A stretch of 64,000 bases of DNA from JAEUOS01 sp965279115 (GCA_965279115.1 OZ257137.1:6820001-6884000), one strand, 5' to 3'; positions 1-7,954 are shown, counted from the stretch's first letter. Notes: generated by a model from the letters alone, not told the origin. Numbers and translations: made by a program.

Positions 1-339
1 AATACCGCCTATGGCGCGTCGAGCGTGCGCGCCGACTGGGTCAATGTTGCACGCGTGATGGGCCTGTCGCCATGGAAACGCGTTCGCCGAATCGTCCTGC
101 CGGCATCGGTACCGATGATCCTCACAGGGATGCGTATCTCCATAGGGATTGCCTGGTTCGTGATCGTCGCCGCCGAGATGGTCTCGGGGCAGAGTGGAAT
201 CGGCTTTTTTGTCTGGAACGAATGGAACAACCTGCAGATCTCCAGCATGATCGTGGCCATCCTCCTCATCGGCTGCGTGGGATTGCTGCTCGACCAGATG
301 CTGGCGCTGCTGATGCGCCGGCTGAGCTTTCGCGAGTAG
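1..339 (+). CDS. ABC transporter permease, C-terminal part (cut by window start)
   Basis: This is the inner-membrane permease of a nitrate/sulfonate/taurine-type ABC importer. The reading frame is already open at base 1, so the N-terminal half lies outside the window. The visible part begins at the cytoplasmic EAA coupling loop (ADWVNVARVMG...PWKRVRRIVLP), which docks on the ATPase. It continues through the last two or three hydrophobic segments and ends RLSFRE. The ATPase gene starts 3 bases after the stop codon, so the two are one operon. The substrate cannot be read from this fragment. Confidence 0.9.
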   Translation, partial: NTAYGASSVRADWVNVARVMGLSPWKRVRRIVLPASVPMILTGMRISIGIAWFVIVAAEMVSGQSGIGFFVWNEWNNLQISSMIVAILLIGCVGLLLDQMLALLMRRLSFRE

Positions 340-342
340 GCG

Positions 343-1131
343 ATGAGTGCACTGTCAATCCAGGACGTGGGCATCGCCTTCGCGACCCGAAGCGGCCCCT
401 ACCGCGCGCTAGAACACATCAACCTCGAAGTGGAGGATGGCGAATTCGTCTGCCTGATCGGGCATTCCGGGTGCGGCAAGAGCACCCTGCTCAACCTGGT
501 GGCCGGGCTTGCACTACCCACCGAAGGCCGCATCAGCTGCGGCGGCGTGCCTGTCCGGGCGCCAGGTGCCGATCGCGGCATGGTCTTTCAAAGCCATTCC
601 CTTCTGCCCTGGCTCACCTGCTTCGAGAACGTGATGCTGGGTGTCGAGAACGTGTTCGGCGCGCGTGAGACGCGGCGCCAGCTTGAAGAACGTGTGAATC
701 GCGCGATCGACCTGGTTCACCTCTCGGCCGCGGCCCGCAAGTATCCATTCGAGATTTCAGGCGGCATGAAACAGCGCGTCGGGATCGCGCGGGCCCTGGC
801 GATAGAGCCGCGTGTGCTGCTGCTTGACGAACCGTTCGGAGCGCTTGATGCGCTTACGCGCGCCAGCCTGCAGGACGAACTGAACAAGATCGTCGGTGAC
901 GTACGCACCACCGTGCTGATGGTGACGCACGATGTCGATGAAGCCATCCTGCTCGCCGACCGCGTCGTGATGATGACCAACGGACCGGCGGCACAAATCG
1001 GCGAGACGATCACGATCGACCTTCCCAAACCGCGCGACCGTCTCTCGCTGGTGGACCAGCCCGCCTACGGCGTAGCCAAGCGCCGCATGCTCGATTTTCT
1101 GTATCGCAAGCATGCGCACACTGATTTGTAA
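343..1131 (+). CDS. ABC transporter ATP-binding protein, nitrate/sulfonate/taurine family
   Basis: This is the 262-residue cytoplasmic ATPase that powers the permease encoded just upstream. It has Walker A (GHSGCGKST, about residues 42-50), a Q-loop in GMVFQSHSLLPW, the signature ISGGMKQR, Walker B VLLLDEPFGALD and the switch histidine in VTHDVDEA. The Q-loop context and the following NVMLGVENVF resemble NrtD/NasD nitrate or cyanate ATPases more than SsuB, but specificity is set by the binding protein, which is not in the window. The gene converges on the minus-strand operon, and the 129-bp gap between them holds no gene that I can see. Confidence 0.93.
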   Translation: MSALSIQDVGIAFATRSGPYRALEHINLEVEDGEFVCLIGHSGCGKSTLLNLVAGLALPTEGRISCGGVPVRAPGADRGMVFQSHSLLPWLTCFENVMLGVENVFGARETRRQLEERVNRAIDLVHLSAAARKYPFEISGGMKQRVGIARALAIEPRVLLLDEPFGALDALTRASLQDELNKIVGDVRTTVLMVTHDVDEAILLADRVVMMTNGPAAQIGETITIDLPKPRDRLSLVDQPAYGVAKRRMLDFLYRKHAHTDL

Positions 1132-1260
1132 CGCCTGATCCTGTATCTGCAAAATCTGATACGTCACGAAGTGAACGCCATTCTTGCACGCGCATGGCGG
1201 CGGCAAGCGAACTAACCCGTCAAGGAACCAGCCAGGCAGCGCCTGCGCCTCGTGGTCGGT

Positions 1261-1989
1261 TCAACGCCCCATCAGGAATTCGCAGACAACCCGGTTGAAC
1301 AGGTCCGGTCGCTCGAGATGCGCGGCGTGCGCACAGCCCGGCAAAACGCACAGCTGCGCACCGGGTATTGCATCGCGCAGTTCGACCCCCATCCCGATCG
1401 GGAAGGTTCGATCCCGCTCGCCCATGATGACCAGTACCGGTTGCGACACAGCTCCAAGTTGCCCGCGATAGTCGCTTTGCTCGAAAGCGCGCATGGCCGC
1501 AACGGCCGCGTCCAGTGACATTTTCCGGCCCGCCTCGACACACGATTTGTAGGCCGGCGCCTGGTCGCCTTCGCAAAACCAGGTGCCGGCGACTCGCTGC
1601 ACCGTTTTCTCCACCCCATCAGCCTGCAGGCGCTCGAGCGTGCGCTGCAGGGGTTCGAAGCGGCGCGCCGCGTCGACCCGCGCGCCGGCGCCATACAGCA
1701 CCGCCCGGCCGATCCGCGTCGCATGGGCGGACAGCAGTTCCTGAACGACAAAGCCGCTCATCGAATACCCCAGGACATGGAACCGCTGCACACCGAGAGT
1801 ATCGGCGTGCGCGATGACGAACTGCGCCATTGCGCCGGCCGACCCGAGCGGTGCCTCGTCCGCGCGATTGCCGAAGCCCGGCCAGTCAGGCGTGACAACC
1901 TGAAAGCTGCGCTCGAGGGCGTGCCGGGTCGCGTCCCAGGTCTTGGCCGAGGAAGCAAATCCGTGCAGCAGGAATATCGTTTCCCTCAT
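1261..1989 (-). CDS. Alpha/beta-fold hydrolase
   Basis: A 242-residue hydrolase in the size range of single-domain esterases, lactonases and C-C hydrolases. The oxyanion motif FLLHGFASSAKTWD is at the N-terminus. The nucleophile elbow LGYSMSGF lies near residue 98, a likely acid follows in MGERDRTFP, and a likely histidine is in GCAHAAHLERPD. It resembles 3-oxoadipate enol-lactonase relatives, but the substrate is not determinable. It is the last gene of the minus-strand operon, and its start overlaps the stop of the aconitase-X small subunit gene by four bases (ATGA), which implies translational coupling. Confidence 0.88.
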   Translation of the reverse strand: MRETIFLLHGFASSAKTWDATRHALERSFQVVTPDWPGFGNRADEAPLGSAGAMAQFVIAHADTLGVQRFHVLGYSMSGFVVQELLSAHATRIGRAVLYGAGARVDAARRFEPLQRTLERLQADGVEKTVQRVAGTWFCEGDQAPAYKSCVEAGRKMSLDAAVAAMRAFEQSDYRGQLGAVSQPVLVIMGERDRTFPIGMGVELRDAIPGAQLCVLPGCAHAAHLERPDLFNRVVCEFLMGR

Positions 1990-2432
1990 GCGGCGCCCCG
2001 CGTTGCCGCGCGCTCGAGCAGGACCAGTTCACCGCGCTCCGGGACAAGACGGACACGATCGCCATTGCAAAGCGATTCGACCGGGTCCGGGTCGAGCCGA
2101 TCGAGCAGTGGCAGCTCGGCCAGCGCGCAACCCTGCGCGACCACCGGGTTCGCGCGACGGAACACCAGCCCCAGCGGCGCCATGCCGCGTCGCTTGAGGT
2201 CGTACAAGGCCCATGAGGTGGCGATGCCTCCCTTCGCACCGCCGAACACCAGGATGCGCCCGCGAAAATCCTGCCCGTACAGATCATGCTCGGGCCGCGA
2301 GAACGTGCCGGATTGCCGGTCCAGGTCATAGCGGGCGTTGAACCCCTGGGTGGACACCAGGACGTAACCCTCGACCGCCCCGCCAATGCCGACCGGTCCG
2401 CGAAGAATCAAATTGGCAGTGTGTGAATCCAT
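1986..2432 (-). CDS. Aconitase-X swivel-domain subunit (DUF126)
   Basis: A 148-residue small subunit of a two-polypeptide aconitase-X (AcnX) dehydratase. In this family the small subunit is the swivelling domain that closes over the iron-bound active site of the large subunit. The recognisable core is LRGPVGIGGAVEGYVLVS, then FSRPEHDLYGQDFRGRILVFGG and AKGGIATSWALYDL. Characterised bacterial members are cis-3-hydroxy-L-proline dehydratases, in which the loop after the GG pair usually reads like GRGSCSGSG. Here it is GGAKGGIATS, so the substrate is probably different. The gene lies 3 bases after the large-subunit gene and overlaps the hydrolase gene by 4 bases. Confidence 0.9.
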   Translation of the reverse strand: MDSHTANLILRGPVGIGGAVEGYVLVSTQGFNARYDLDRQSGTFSRPEHDLYGQDFRGRILVFGGAKGGIATSWALYDLKRRGMAPLGLVFRRANPVVAQGCALAELPLLDRLDPDPVESLCNGDRVRLVPERGELVLLERAATRGAA

Positions 2433-2435
2433 TGC

Positions 2436-3689
2436 TCAGCGCCCGCGCCCGGAGATCGCAAAGTCGATGCAATCCTGGACGCTGCGCAGCCGCGGCCGAT
2501 AGCCGGCGCCGCCGAGGATGTTGGCAAGCTTGGCCGATGGCGTCACCAGGGACTGGAAACCCATCTCCTTGCGTACCAGCGCCGGCGCCATCACGTAGAA
2601 GCAGGTGCCGGCGAGCAGTTCGCCGCCGGCCGCTTCCAGGACTGCGGTATAGCCGAGCCGCGCGGATTCCGACTGCACCTGATGATTCACGGTCACGATC
2701 AGTCGCACCCCGGGTGCGACCTTGCGGCCGGCGAGCCGCCGCACGATATCGGTGAGCTCATAGAGCGAAAGCTGCGGTGCGCTGAAGACGACGAGGTCGG
2801 TGCCGGAAGCGCCGGGCGCGTCGATCCCGGGGTCGGAATAGCGCGCATACACGGCATCCAGATCCGACCGGTTGACGACACTGGCTGCTGGTGGCGTCCC
2901 GCCGCAAGCCTGCTCGAGGGTGGAGGCTTCCGGCGTGGCGCCAACGACATGAAACATCGCGACAGAGCCGAAGCTGGCGAGCGCGGCGGCAAGGTGTTTC
3001 AGGTCATCAACGGAGGGTGTCGAAGCGGGCGCGACAATCGCCGGCACGGTCCAGTAGTCGTTGATGCGGGGCCCGATCAAGGCCCCCAGCGCGCTCCAGT
3101 CGCTGGTGCCGTCCAGTGGCGTGCGCACCTCGAAGACGACGGTGGCGCGCCGCGCGGCATCGAGATGGAACCCGTATTCGGGCACGCAGCCGGTCAAGGC
3201 CGCGGCGATCGAGGCCGGTCCGCCCTCGTAGTTGGAGCGCGCCCCAACGATGGCGTTGGCGAACGTCACCGAGCCCGTATCCCCCCACGCCAGGTGTTCG
3301 CGAAAGCGCGGCGGCGACACGGTCTGGTAGTTGATGCAGGTGGAACTGTCGATGAAGCCCATCGTTCGCATGGCCGCATGCAGGCGATGTTCGGCATCGA
3401 GTTGGGCCTTGGGCACGCAAAAGCTGCGTGAGCGCTGGAAATCCACGCTGCAAGCGGCGGTGACCGAGGGTACCCGCACCCGCGCGCCGGAGGCGGCGAG
3501 AAACTCCAGCAGTTCCAGCCCGGCCTCGCCGGTGATGCCGATCTCCGCGCCGGCATGGCAGGACGCCACCGGCACCAGGCGCCTGGCCTGGAAAAAGGTC
3601 GCCACGGCTAACTGCTGCTCGATGGCCCACTGCAATGCCGGGCCCATGCGGCCGGCGGCCATGTCCTGTTGCTCGGCCGTCAGTTCCAT
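2436..3689 (-). CDS. Aconitase-X catalytic (large) subunit (DUF521)
   Basis: A 417-residue large subunit of an AcnX-type hydro-lyase, a cytosolic Fe-S or mononuclear-iron dehydratase. Family landmarks are SCHAGAEIG near residue 44, ACSVDFQRS, TCINYQTVSPPRFREHLAW, then FANAIVGARSNYEGGPAS and TGCVPEYGFHLDAARRA. Candidate iron-ligand cysteines sit in the ACSVDF and TCINY segments. The stretch that usually reads AWAESSAV is AWGDTGSV here, a change next to the active site. Known family reactions are dehydration of cis-3-hydroxyproline in bacteria and of mevalonate 5-phosphate in archaea. Neither has supporting context here: no proline racemase, imino-acid reductase or isoprenoid gene is adjacent. 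Its partner subunit is immediately downstream. Confidence 0.9.
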   Translation of the reverse strand: MELTAEQQDMAAGRMGPALQWAIEQQLAVATFFQARRLVPVASCHAGAEIGITGEAGLELLEFLAASGARVRVPSVTAACSVDFQRSRSFCVPKAQLDAEHRLHAAMRTMGFIDSSTCINYQTVSPPRFREHLAWGDTGSVTFANAIVGARSNYEGGPASIAAALTGCVPEYGFHLDAARRATVVFEVRTPLDGTSDWSALGALIGPRINDYWTVPAIVAPASTPSVDDLKHLAAALASFGSVAMFHVVGATPEASTLEQACGGTPPAASVVNRSDLDAVYARYSDPGIDAPGASGTDLVVFSAPQLSLYELTDIVRRLAGRKVAPGVRLIVTVNHQVQSESARLGYTAVLEAAGGELLAGTCFYVMAPALVRKEMGFQSLVTPSAKLANILGGAGYRPRLRSVQDCIDFAISGRGR

Positions 3690-3692
3690 GGC

Positions 3693-4217
3693 TCAGGGCT
3701 TCAGGTGCGGGACGTCATCGACCATCTCTTCGGCGGCAGCCTGAAGCCGGGCCATCAATTGCTCGAGCGTCTTCAGTTCGGCCGGCGAGAACTTGCTCTC
3801 CAGAAATCGCTGGCGCGCCTGCGAGATAGCCGAACCATGGATGTGCAGGTCGCGTCCGGCAGTGGTGAGCGAGAGGAAGAATTGTCGGGCGTCGCCCGGA
3901 TCGGCTTCGCGCCGCACCAGGCCGCGCTCTTCCAGTTGCGCAAGCGTGCGGCTCATCCAGCCCTTGTCCACACCGATCACGCGGGCCACATCCCCAAGGG
4001 AAATCGGGCCCTGGCTGCCAATGACCGACAGCATCCGCCATACCGGCACACTCAGGTCTGCGTTCGCCTCGAAATCCCGGCTCGCCGAGCGCGCCAGGGT
4101 GCTCGACAACTGCACCACGCGGTAGGTGAGATTGCGGGTGACATCGACCGCGCGGCCCGTCGCCGGCTTATCCTGAACTGCCTTGGGCCTGGCGCGCGGC
4201 GCCTTGCGTTGCGTCAT
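3693..4217 (-). CDS. MarR-family transcriptional regulator
   Basis: A 174-residue winged-helix DNA-binding protein. A basic, Ala/Arg-rich N-terminal tail of about 25 residues precedes the MarR fold. The recognition helix and wing are visible in ISLGDVARVIGVDKGWMSRTLAQLEERGLVRREADPGDARQFF, given here only as a landmark (about residues 72-114, with key residues W88, R91 and R104). The start codon overlaps the stop of the nitrilase gene by four bases, and the gene is followed after 3 bases by the AcnX large subunit. It therefore sits inside the operon it probably controls. Likely target sites are the inverted repeats at 7744-7786; that link is inference. Confidence 0.92.
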   Translation of the reverse strand: MTQRKAPRARPKAVQDKPATGRAVDVTRNLTYRVVQLSSTLARSASRDFEANADLSVPVWRMLSVIGSQGPISLGDVARVIGVDKGWMSRTLAQLEERGLVRREADPGDARQFFLSLTTAGRDLHIHGSAISQARQRFLESKFSPAELKTLEQLMARLQAAAEEMVDDVPHLKP

Positions 4218-5218
4218 GCGGATCTCGACTCAGCGGAATCTTCCGCTAGCGCTTTGGCACCTTCGCCCTTGGCCGCAACCGTCCCTCCGAGCAACTGCAG
4301 GGCCGCAATGTCCGGTCGGGCCGAGTGGCCGATCACGTCGTAGGCGGCCTTGGCATCGGCGATCCGGGCCAGGTCGATGGTGGCATAGAGCATGCCCTCC
4401 TCGTCCGGCGCCAGCGGCTCGCACAGCATTTCGCCCGAGGGACCGTAGGCGCGCGCATGGCCACCGCCCGCCTTGAGCAGCGCCGCCTTGTCCGCTGAAT
4501 CGCACAGCAGCTCCACCATGGTCGGCGACACCACGGCGCATGGTGCCAGTACGAAGCAGCCGCCTTCGGCGGCGTACACCCGGCTCAGCGCGTTGTTGAT
4601 TTCATGCCCCAGCCCTACCGCAAAGGGCTGGTAGACCGAGAAGCTGGGCCAGGCCGCCACATGGATCTGCTCGTTCTGGGAGTGCAGCGCCATCTTGAAC
4701 AAGGGGTGGCGGTGCTCGCCGCAGCACAGTGCGCCGACCCGCCCGACGGCGGTATCGGACACCGCCAGGTGCCGCGCATCGCCTTCACCGAAGACGCCGC
4801 GCTCGGGCGCGCCCGGCTTGAGCTTGCGGCGCCGCCCGCGGGTTTGTCCGTCGGCATCTATGAACCATTGGCTGATGAACAGCGTGCCGTTGTCGCGCTC
4901 GGCCATGCCCACGACCACCACCATATGGTTGCGCCGCGCGGCGGCGGCAATCGCATCCATGTGTGCGGGGGTGAAGGTGAAAGCGTTGTCCCGATAGCGC
5001 GCCGAAAATCCGCGCTGTGCAGCCCAGGCCGGCGACCCTAACCAGATCCACCACGGATAGCCCGGCAGCCAAAGCTCGGGAAACACGATCATCCGCGCGC
5101 CATTCGCCGCCGCCTCGTCGATCAGGCGTACGGTTTGTGCGATGCCTGCATCGATATCCAGGTAGGCAGGCGCGGCCTGTACCACCGCGGCCACAAACGG
5201 CTGGGGAGCGTCGGTCAT
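4214..5218 (-). CDS. Nitrilase (carbon-nitrogen hydrolase superfamily)
   Basis: A 334-residue nitrilase-branch enzyme that hydrolyses C-N bonds of nitriles to acids and ammonia. The catalytic triad is visible: Glu48 in FPELWLPGYPWW, Lys132 in RRKLKP and Cys165 in GALCCGEH. The PGYPWW segment and the overall length are typical of true aliphatic or aryl-aliphatic nitrilases rather than amidases. Most nitrilases have CWEH after the nucleophile; here it is CGEH, and THVER after the lysine is replaced by GAPER, so specificity may differ. It is the third gene of the operon, 36 bases after the Bug gene, and overlaps marR by 4 bases. Confidence 0.92.
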   Translation of the reverse strand: MTDAPQPFVAAVVQAAPAYLDIDAGIAQTVRLIDEAAANGARMIVFPELWLPGYPWWIWLGSPAWAAQRGFSARYRDNAFTFTPAHMDAIAAAARRNHMVVVVGMAERDNGTLFISQWFIDADGQTRGRRRKLKPGAPERGVFGEGDARHLAVSDTAVGRVGALCCGEHRHPLFKMALHSQNEQIHVAAWPSFSVYQPFAVGLGHEINNALSRVYAAEGGCFVLAPCAVVSPTMVELLCDSADKAALLKAGGGHARAYGPSGEMLCEPLAPDEEGMLYATIDLARIADAKAAYDVIGHSARPDIAALQLLGGTVAAKGEGAKALAEDSAESRSA

Positions 5219-5254
5219 GATCGGCCCATCCGGCTTGAGAATGAAAAACCCATG

Positions 5255-6229
5255 CTACTCCATGCGGATGTTGAGCTTGCGGATCAGTTCGCCCAGGCGG
5301 GCGGACTCCGGCCCCACCAGCCCCTCGACAGTGGCGGCATTGCCTTCGATGCGGTCCAGCCCCAGCTCACGCATGCGGCTGGCGATCTCGGGCCGCGACA
5401 ACGCGCGCCCGGCTTCTTCGGCAAAGCGCTGCTGCGCGGCCACCGGCGTGCCCTTGGGCGCCACCAGCGCGCACCAGGCCGATACATCGATACCGGGATA
5501 CAGCTCGCCCAGGGCCGGCACGTTGGTCAGGACCGCCAGGCGCCGCGTGCCGGTCACCGCGAGCGGTGTCAACCGGCCCTGCTGGATGAAACCGGCGATC
5601 ACCGAATAGGCGACGATGCCGATGCCGATCTGCCCGCTCAGTACGTCCGCCACCATCGGCGGGCCGCCCTTGTACGGCACATGCGAGAGTTCGGCGCCGG
5701 TGCGTTGGTTGATCAGTTCGGCGATCAGGTGCATGGGTGTGCCGATGCCGGGCGTGCCGTAGGACACGCTGCCCGCCTTTTCCTTCGCGCGCGCCACCAC
5801 GCCCTGCATGTCCTTCGCAGGGGCCGCCGGCCCACCGAAAATGACCATGCCGATGCCCGACACCGGCATCACGTAGTTGAAGTCTTTCTGCGGATCAATG
5901 CTGGAGCCGGGAAACAGGTGCGGGTTGGCCGTGAGCATGGTGTTGGTGGCCATCAGGATGGTGTGGCCGTCCGCCGGCACGGTTGCGAAGTAGCGCGCCG
6001 CCACGTTGCCGCTGGCGCCGGGGCGGTTTTCCACCACGCAGGGCTGGCGCAGACCTTCCTGCAGGTGCGGCGCGATCAGGCGCAGGATGGTATCGGAGGC
6101 GCTGCCTGGCGCAAACGCGTCGATCAGGCGGATCGGCTTGCTGGGATAGGCCTGCGCCAGGGCTTGTCGCGATGCGAGCGCTGCAAGGCTCAAGGCGGCG
6201 GCGGACGAGACGAAATGACGACGATTCAT
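5255..6229 (-). CDS. Bug-family (TctC-type) periplasmic solute-binding protein
   Basis: A tripartite tricarboxylate transporter receptor of the Bug family, 324 residues. These proteins bind carboxylates or amides in the periplasm. The ATG at 6229 is chosen because it overlaps the sulfatase stop (ATGA) and gives a clean signal peptide, MNRRHFVSSAAALSLAAL, with cleavage after QALA; the RR pair allows Tat export. Typical Bug landmarks follow: AYPSKPIRLIDAFAPGSASD, VVENRPGASGNVAA, YGTPGIGTPMH and VPYKGGPPMVADVLSGQI. No TctA or TctB membrane partner is in the window, which is common for these expanded binding-protein families. It probably supplies or senses the operon substrate. Confidence 0.93.
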   Translation of the reverse strand: MNRRHFVSSAAALSLAALASRQALAQAYPSKPIRLIDAFAPGSASDTILRLIAPHLQEGLRQPCVVENRPGASGNVAARYFATVPADGHTILMATNTMLTANPHLFPGSSIDPQKDFNYVMPVSGIGMVIFGGPAAPAKDMQGVVARAKEKAGSVSYGTPGIGTPMHLIAELINQRTGAELSHVPYKGGPPMVADVLSGQIGIGIVAYSVIAGFIQQGRLTPLAVTGTRRLAVLTNVPALGELYPGIDVSAWCALVAPKGTPVAAQQRFAEEAGRALSRPEIASRMRELGLDRIEGNAATVEGLVGPESARLGELIRKLNIRME

Positions 6230-7698
6230 GCCTGGGCTCCGGATGGTTGTGAAGCGGTGGATTCGGGGGCCGGGGTCGGACCCGGATTGCCCCACTTGAG
6301 CGCGGCCTCGCGGCCGCCAAACCTGGCGACCAGGTTGTTCTGGTCGCGGCGCGCGCGGGCGTCGACCTCGCGAGGGTCGAGCAGGCCGTGCAAATGCATT
6401 TCAAAGCGCCGGCACGCCGCGGCAAAGGCAGCATCGCCGGCGAGGTTGCGGGCCTCCTCAGGGTCGGTCGACAGATCGAACAGTTCCGGCTCGTAACCCA
6501 CATAGTGGTGATACTTGAAGCGGGCGTCCGCCAGCATGAAGGCGGAGGTGTCGGCGCCCACCGCGTGGTATTCGCTGAGCACGATGCGCGCCGGCTCGTT
6601 CTCGCCATTGGCAAGCGCCACCAGCGAGCGGCCGGGCTGGCTCGCCTCTTCCGGCACGGCGGGCACGCCAACCACGTCCAATGCGGTGGGGTAGATGTCG
6701 ACCAGACTGGTCGCGGTGCTGCGCACTCCGCCGGCGGGAATGCCGGGGCCGGCGATGATAAGCGGCACCCCCACCGACTCGCGGTACAGGGTGGACTTGT
6801 TCCACATGGCGCGGGTGCCGAGGTTGTCGCCGTGGTCTGATGTGTAGACGATCACGGTGGAGTCGGCCAGCCCGGTTTCGTCCAGCGCGGCCATGATGGC
6901 GCCGAGTTGCCGGTCCATGAAGGTGGTAAGGCCAAAGTAGCAGGCGCGCGCCAGGGCGCGCCGCGCAGGCGAGCCGAGTTCCGCGTCGTGGTCCCAGAAA
7001 TCGACCATGCGCTGCACCCACGGGTGGCGCACATGCCCGTTTTCCGGCAACAGCTTGGGCAGCTCGATCGCTTCAAGCGGATAGAGGTCGAGAAATTCCT
7101 GCGGCACCACCAGCGGCATGTGCGGCGCCACGTAGCCCAGAAACAGCGACCAAGGCTTGTCACCAGGCGCTTCCGCCTTCTGGCGCAACCAGGCGCGCGC
7201 CCGCGCGGTGATGTCCAGATCGTAGCGGTTGTACTTGGACTCTCCCGCACCAATCTCGTCGAAGATCGGCGAGCGGCCGCGGTTCGTCGGCATCGGGTCG
7301 CGCACCGAACCCCACACCAACCCTACCCCCTCATGAATGTGCATCGGCGCGTGCTGCGCCGTGAAACCGGTGGGATCGGCGCCGCTCCGATAGTGCAGCT
7401 TGCCGATTGAAACGGTTTCGTGCCCCGCATACGCGAGCCGGTGGTGCCAGCTGGTCCAGCGGCCCTCGTAGGCGATGGCGTTGTCCCAATACCCGGTTTC
7501 GTGCACCGAGCGGCCGGTGGCAAGGGCCGCACGCGCCGGCACGCAGATCGGGCTGGGGGTGTAGGCATTGGCGAAGCGCGTGCCGCGCGCGGCCAACGCA
7601 TCCATGTTGGGCGTATGGATCCACGGATTGCCGGAGCACCCCATGTAGCGCGGATCGTGCTCGTCCGAGCTTATGTAGAGGAAATTGCAGCCCTTCAT
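6226..7698 (-). CDS. Sulfatase / phosphonate monoester hydrolase family enzyme
   Basis: A 490-residue alkaline-phosphatase-superfamily sulfatase, and the first gene of the operon. The formylglycine signature CxPxR is present as C52-VPAR-AALATGR, so activation by a formylglycine-generating enzyme is expected. Other landmarks are the N-terminal metal region FLYISSDEHD, GKLHYRSGAD, a PHMPLVVP substrate loop and the second metal site YTSDHGDNLGTR. No signal peptide is seen, so it should be cytosolic, like choline sulfatase and bacterial phosphonate monoester hydrolases. Sulfate versus phosphonate ester specificity cannot be settled by eye. The C-terminal 40 residues are low-complexity and Pro/Ala-rich. 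Confidence 0.9.
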   Translation of the reverse strand: MKGCNFLYISSDEHDPRYMGCSGNPWIHTPNMDALAARGTRFANAYTPSPICVPARAALATGRSVHETGYWDNAIAYEGRWTSWHHRLAYAGHETVSIGKLHYRSGADPTGFTAQHAPMHIHEGVGLVWGSVRDPMPTNRGRSPIFDEIGAGESKYNRYDLDITARARAWLRQKAEAPGDKPWSLFLGYVAPHMPLVVPQEFLDLYPLEAIELPKLLPENGHVRHPWVQRMVDFWDHDAELGSPARRALARACYFGLTTFMDRQLGAIMAALDETGLADSTVIVYTSDHGDNLGTRAMWNKSTLYRESVGVPLIIAGPGIPAGGVRSTATSLVDIYPTALDVVGVPAVPEEASQPGRSLVALANGENEPARIVLSEYHAVGADTSAFMLADARFKYHHYVGYEPELFDLSTDPEEARNLAGDAAFAAACRRFEMHLHGLLDPREVDARARRDQNNLVARFGGREAALKWGNPGPTPAPESTASQPSGAQA

Positions 7699-7743
7699 GG
7701 AAGCTTCGCGGCGAAGCGCGCCTTGCTGAATCTTGCGAAACCC

Positions 7744-7786
7744 GACAATGCCATTGTCAACACAACGATGTCAAGACAATGTTGTC
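7744..7786. promoter_or_regulatory. Cluster of three inverted repeats, probable operator of the sulfatase operon
   Basis: Three inverted repeats built on the half-site GACAA stand in a row 46-88 bases upstream of the sulfatase start codon. They are a perfect GACAATG-C-CATTGTC (7744-7758), an imperfect CACAACGATGTC (7761-7772) and GACAATGTTGTC (7775-7786). Their centres are about 14-15 bases apart, so proteins would bind nearly the same helix face about every 1.5 turns. On the minus strand the block contains two TTGACA hexamers, so a bound protein would cover the -35 region. The MarR protein encoded in the operon is the natural candidate; binding is inferred. Confidence 0.6.
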
Positions 7787-7842
7787 GCGGCCGGCGACTT
7801 CGCCCACCGACCTGAAAATCATGCATCGCGGCAGGTGGGCCC

Positions 7843-7879
7843 AAAATGCAAAACGCCCGATTCGGTGAAGAATCAGGCG
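7843..7879 (-). terminator. Rho-independent terminator downstream of the LysR gene
   Basis: Read on the minus strand, a 10-bp stem (7870-7879 with 7854-7863, one G-U pair, 6-base loop) is followed by TTTTGCATTTT. It is essentially identical to the terminator behind tRNA-Asp at 14466-14502. It lies 76 bases after the LysR stop codon, so it can end that transcript before the sulfatase operon control region. Confidence 0.8.
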
Positions 7880-7930
7880 CTATTTATTTATTGGCGGCGT
7901 CGACGAGACTCGAGCCCGCACCCCCCGGCG
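7843..7930 (-). repeat. Degenerate direct-repeat copy of the tRNA-Asp 3' end and its terminator
   Basis: This stretch matches 14466-14549 in the same orientation. The 39 bases covering the terminator (7843-7881) differ at a single position. Then 7892-7930 matches the acceptor, T-arm and variable part of tRNA-Asp with about six changes in 39 bases. Beyond 7930 the match stops, so no complete tRNA remains. The linker between the two blocks differs in length. It looks like the unselected partner of the intact tRNA-Asp locus, either an attachment-site relic or a leftover of a duplication. Confidence 0.85.
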
Positions 7931-7954
7931 CGAGAGTGTAGAGGCAGGACCTGA

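Noticed and set aside
5135..6496. A 453-codon plus-strand frame opposite the nitrilase/Bug/sulfatase genes
   Set aside because: It spans the junction of three well-supported minus-strand genes and its His/Arg-rich translation has no recognisable domain.
7892..7940. A second complete tRNA gene
   Set aside because: Only the 3' part matches tRNA-Asp; the anticodon arm, D arm and 5' acceptor strand are not recoverable.
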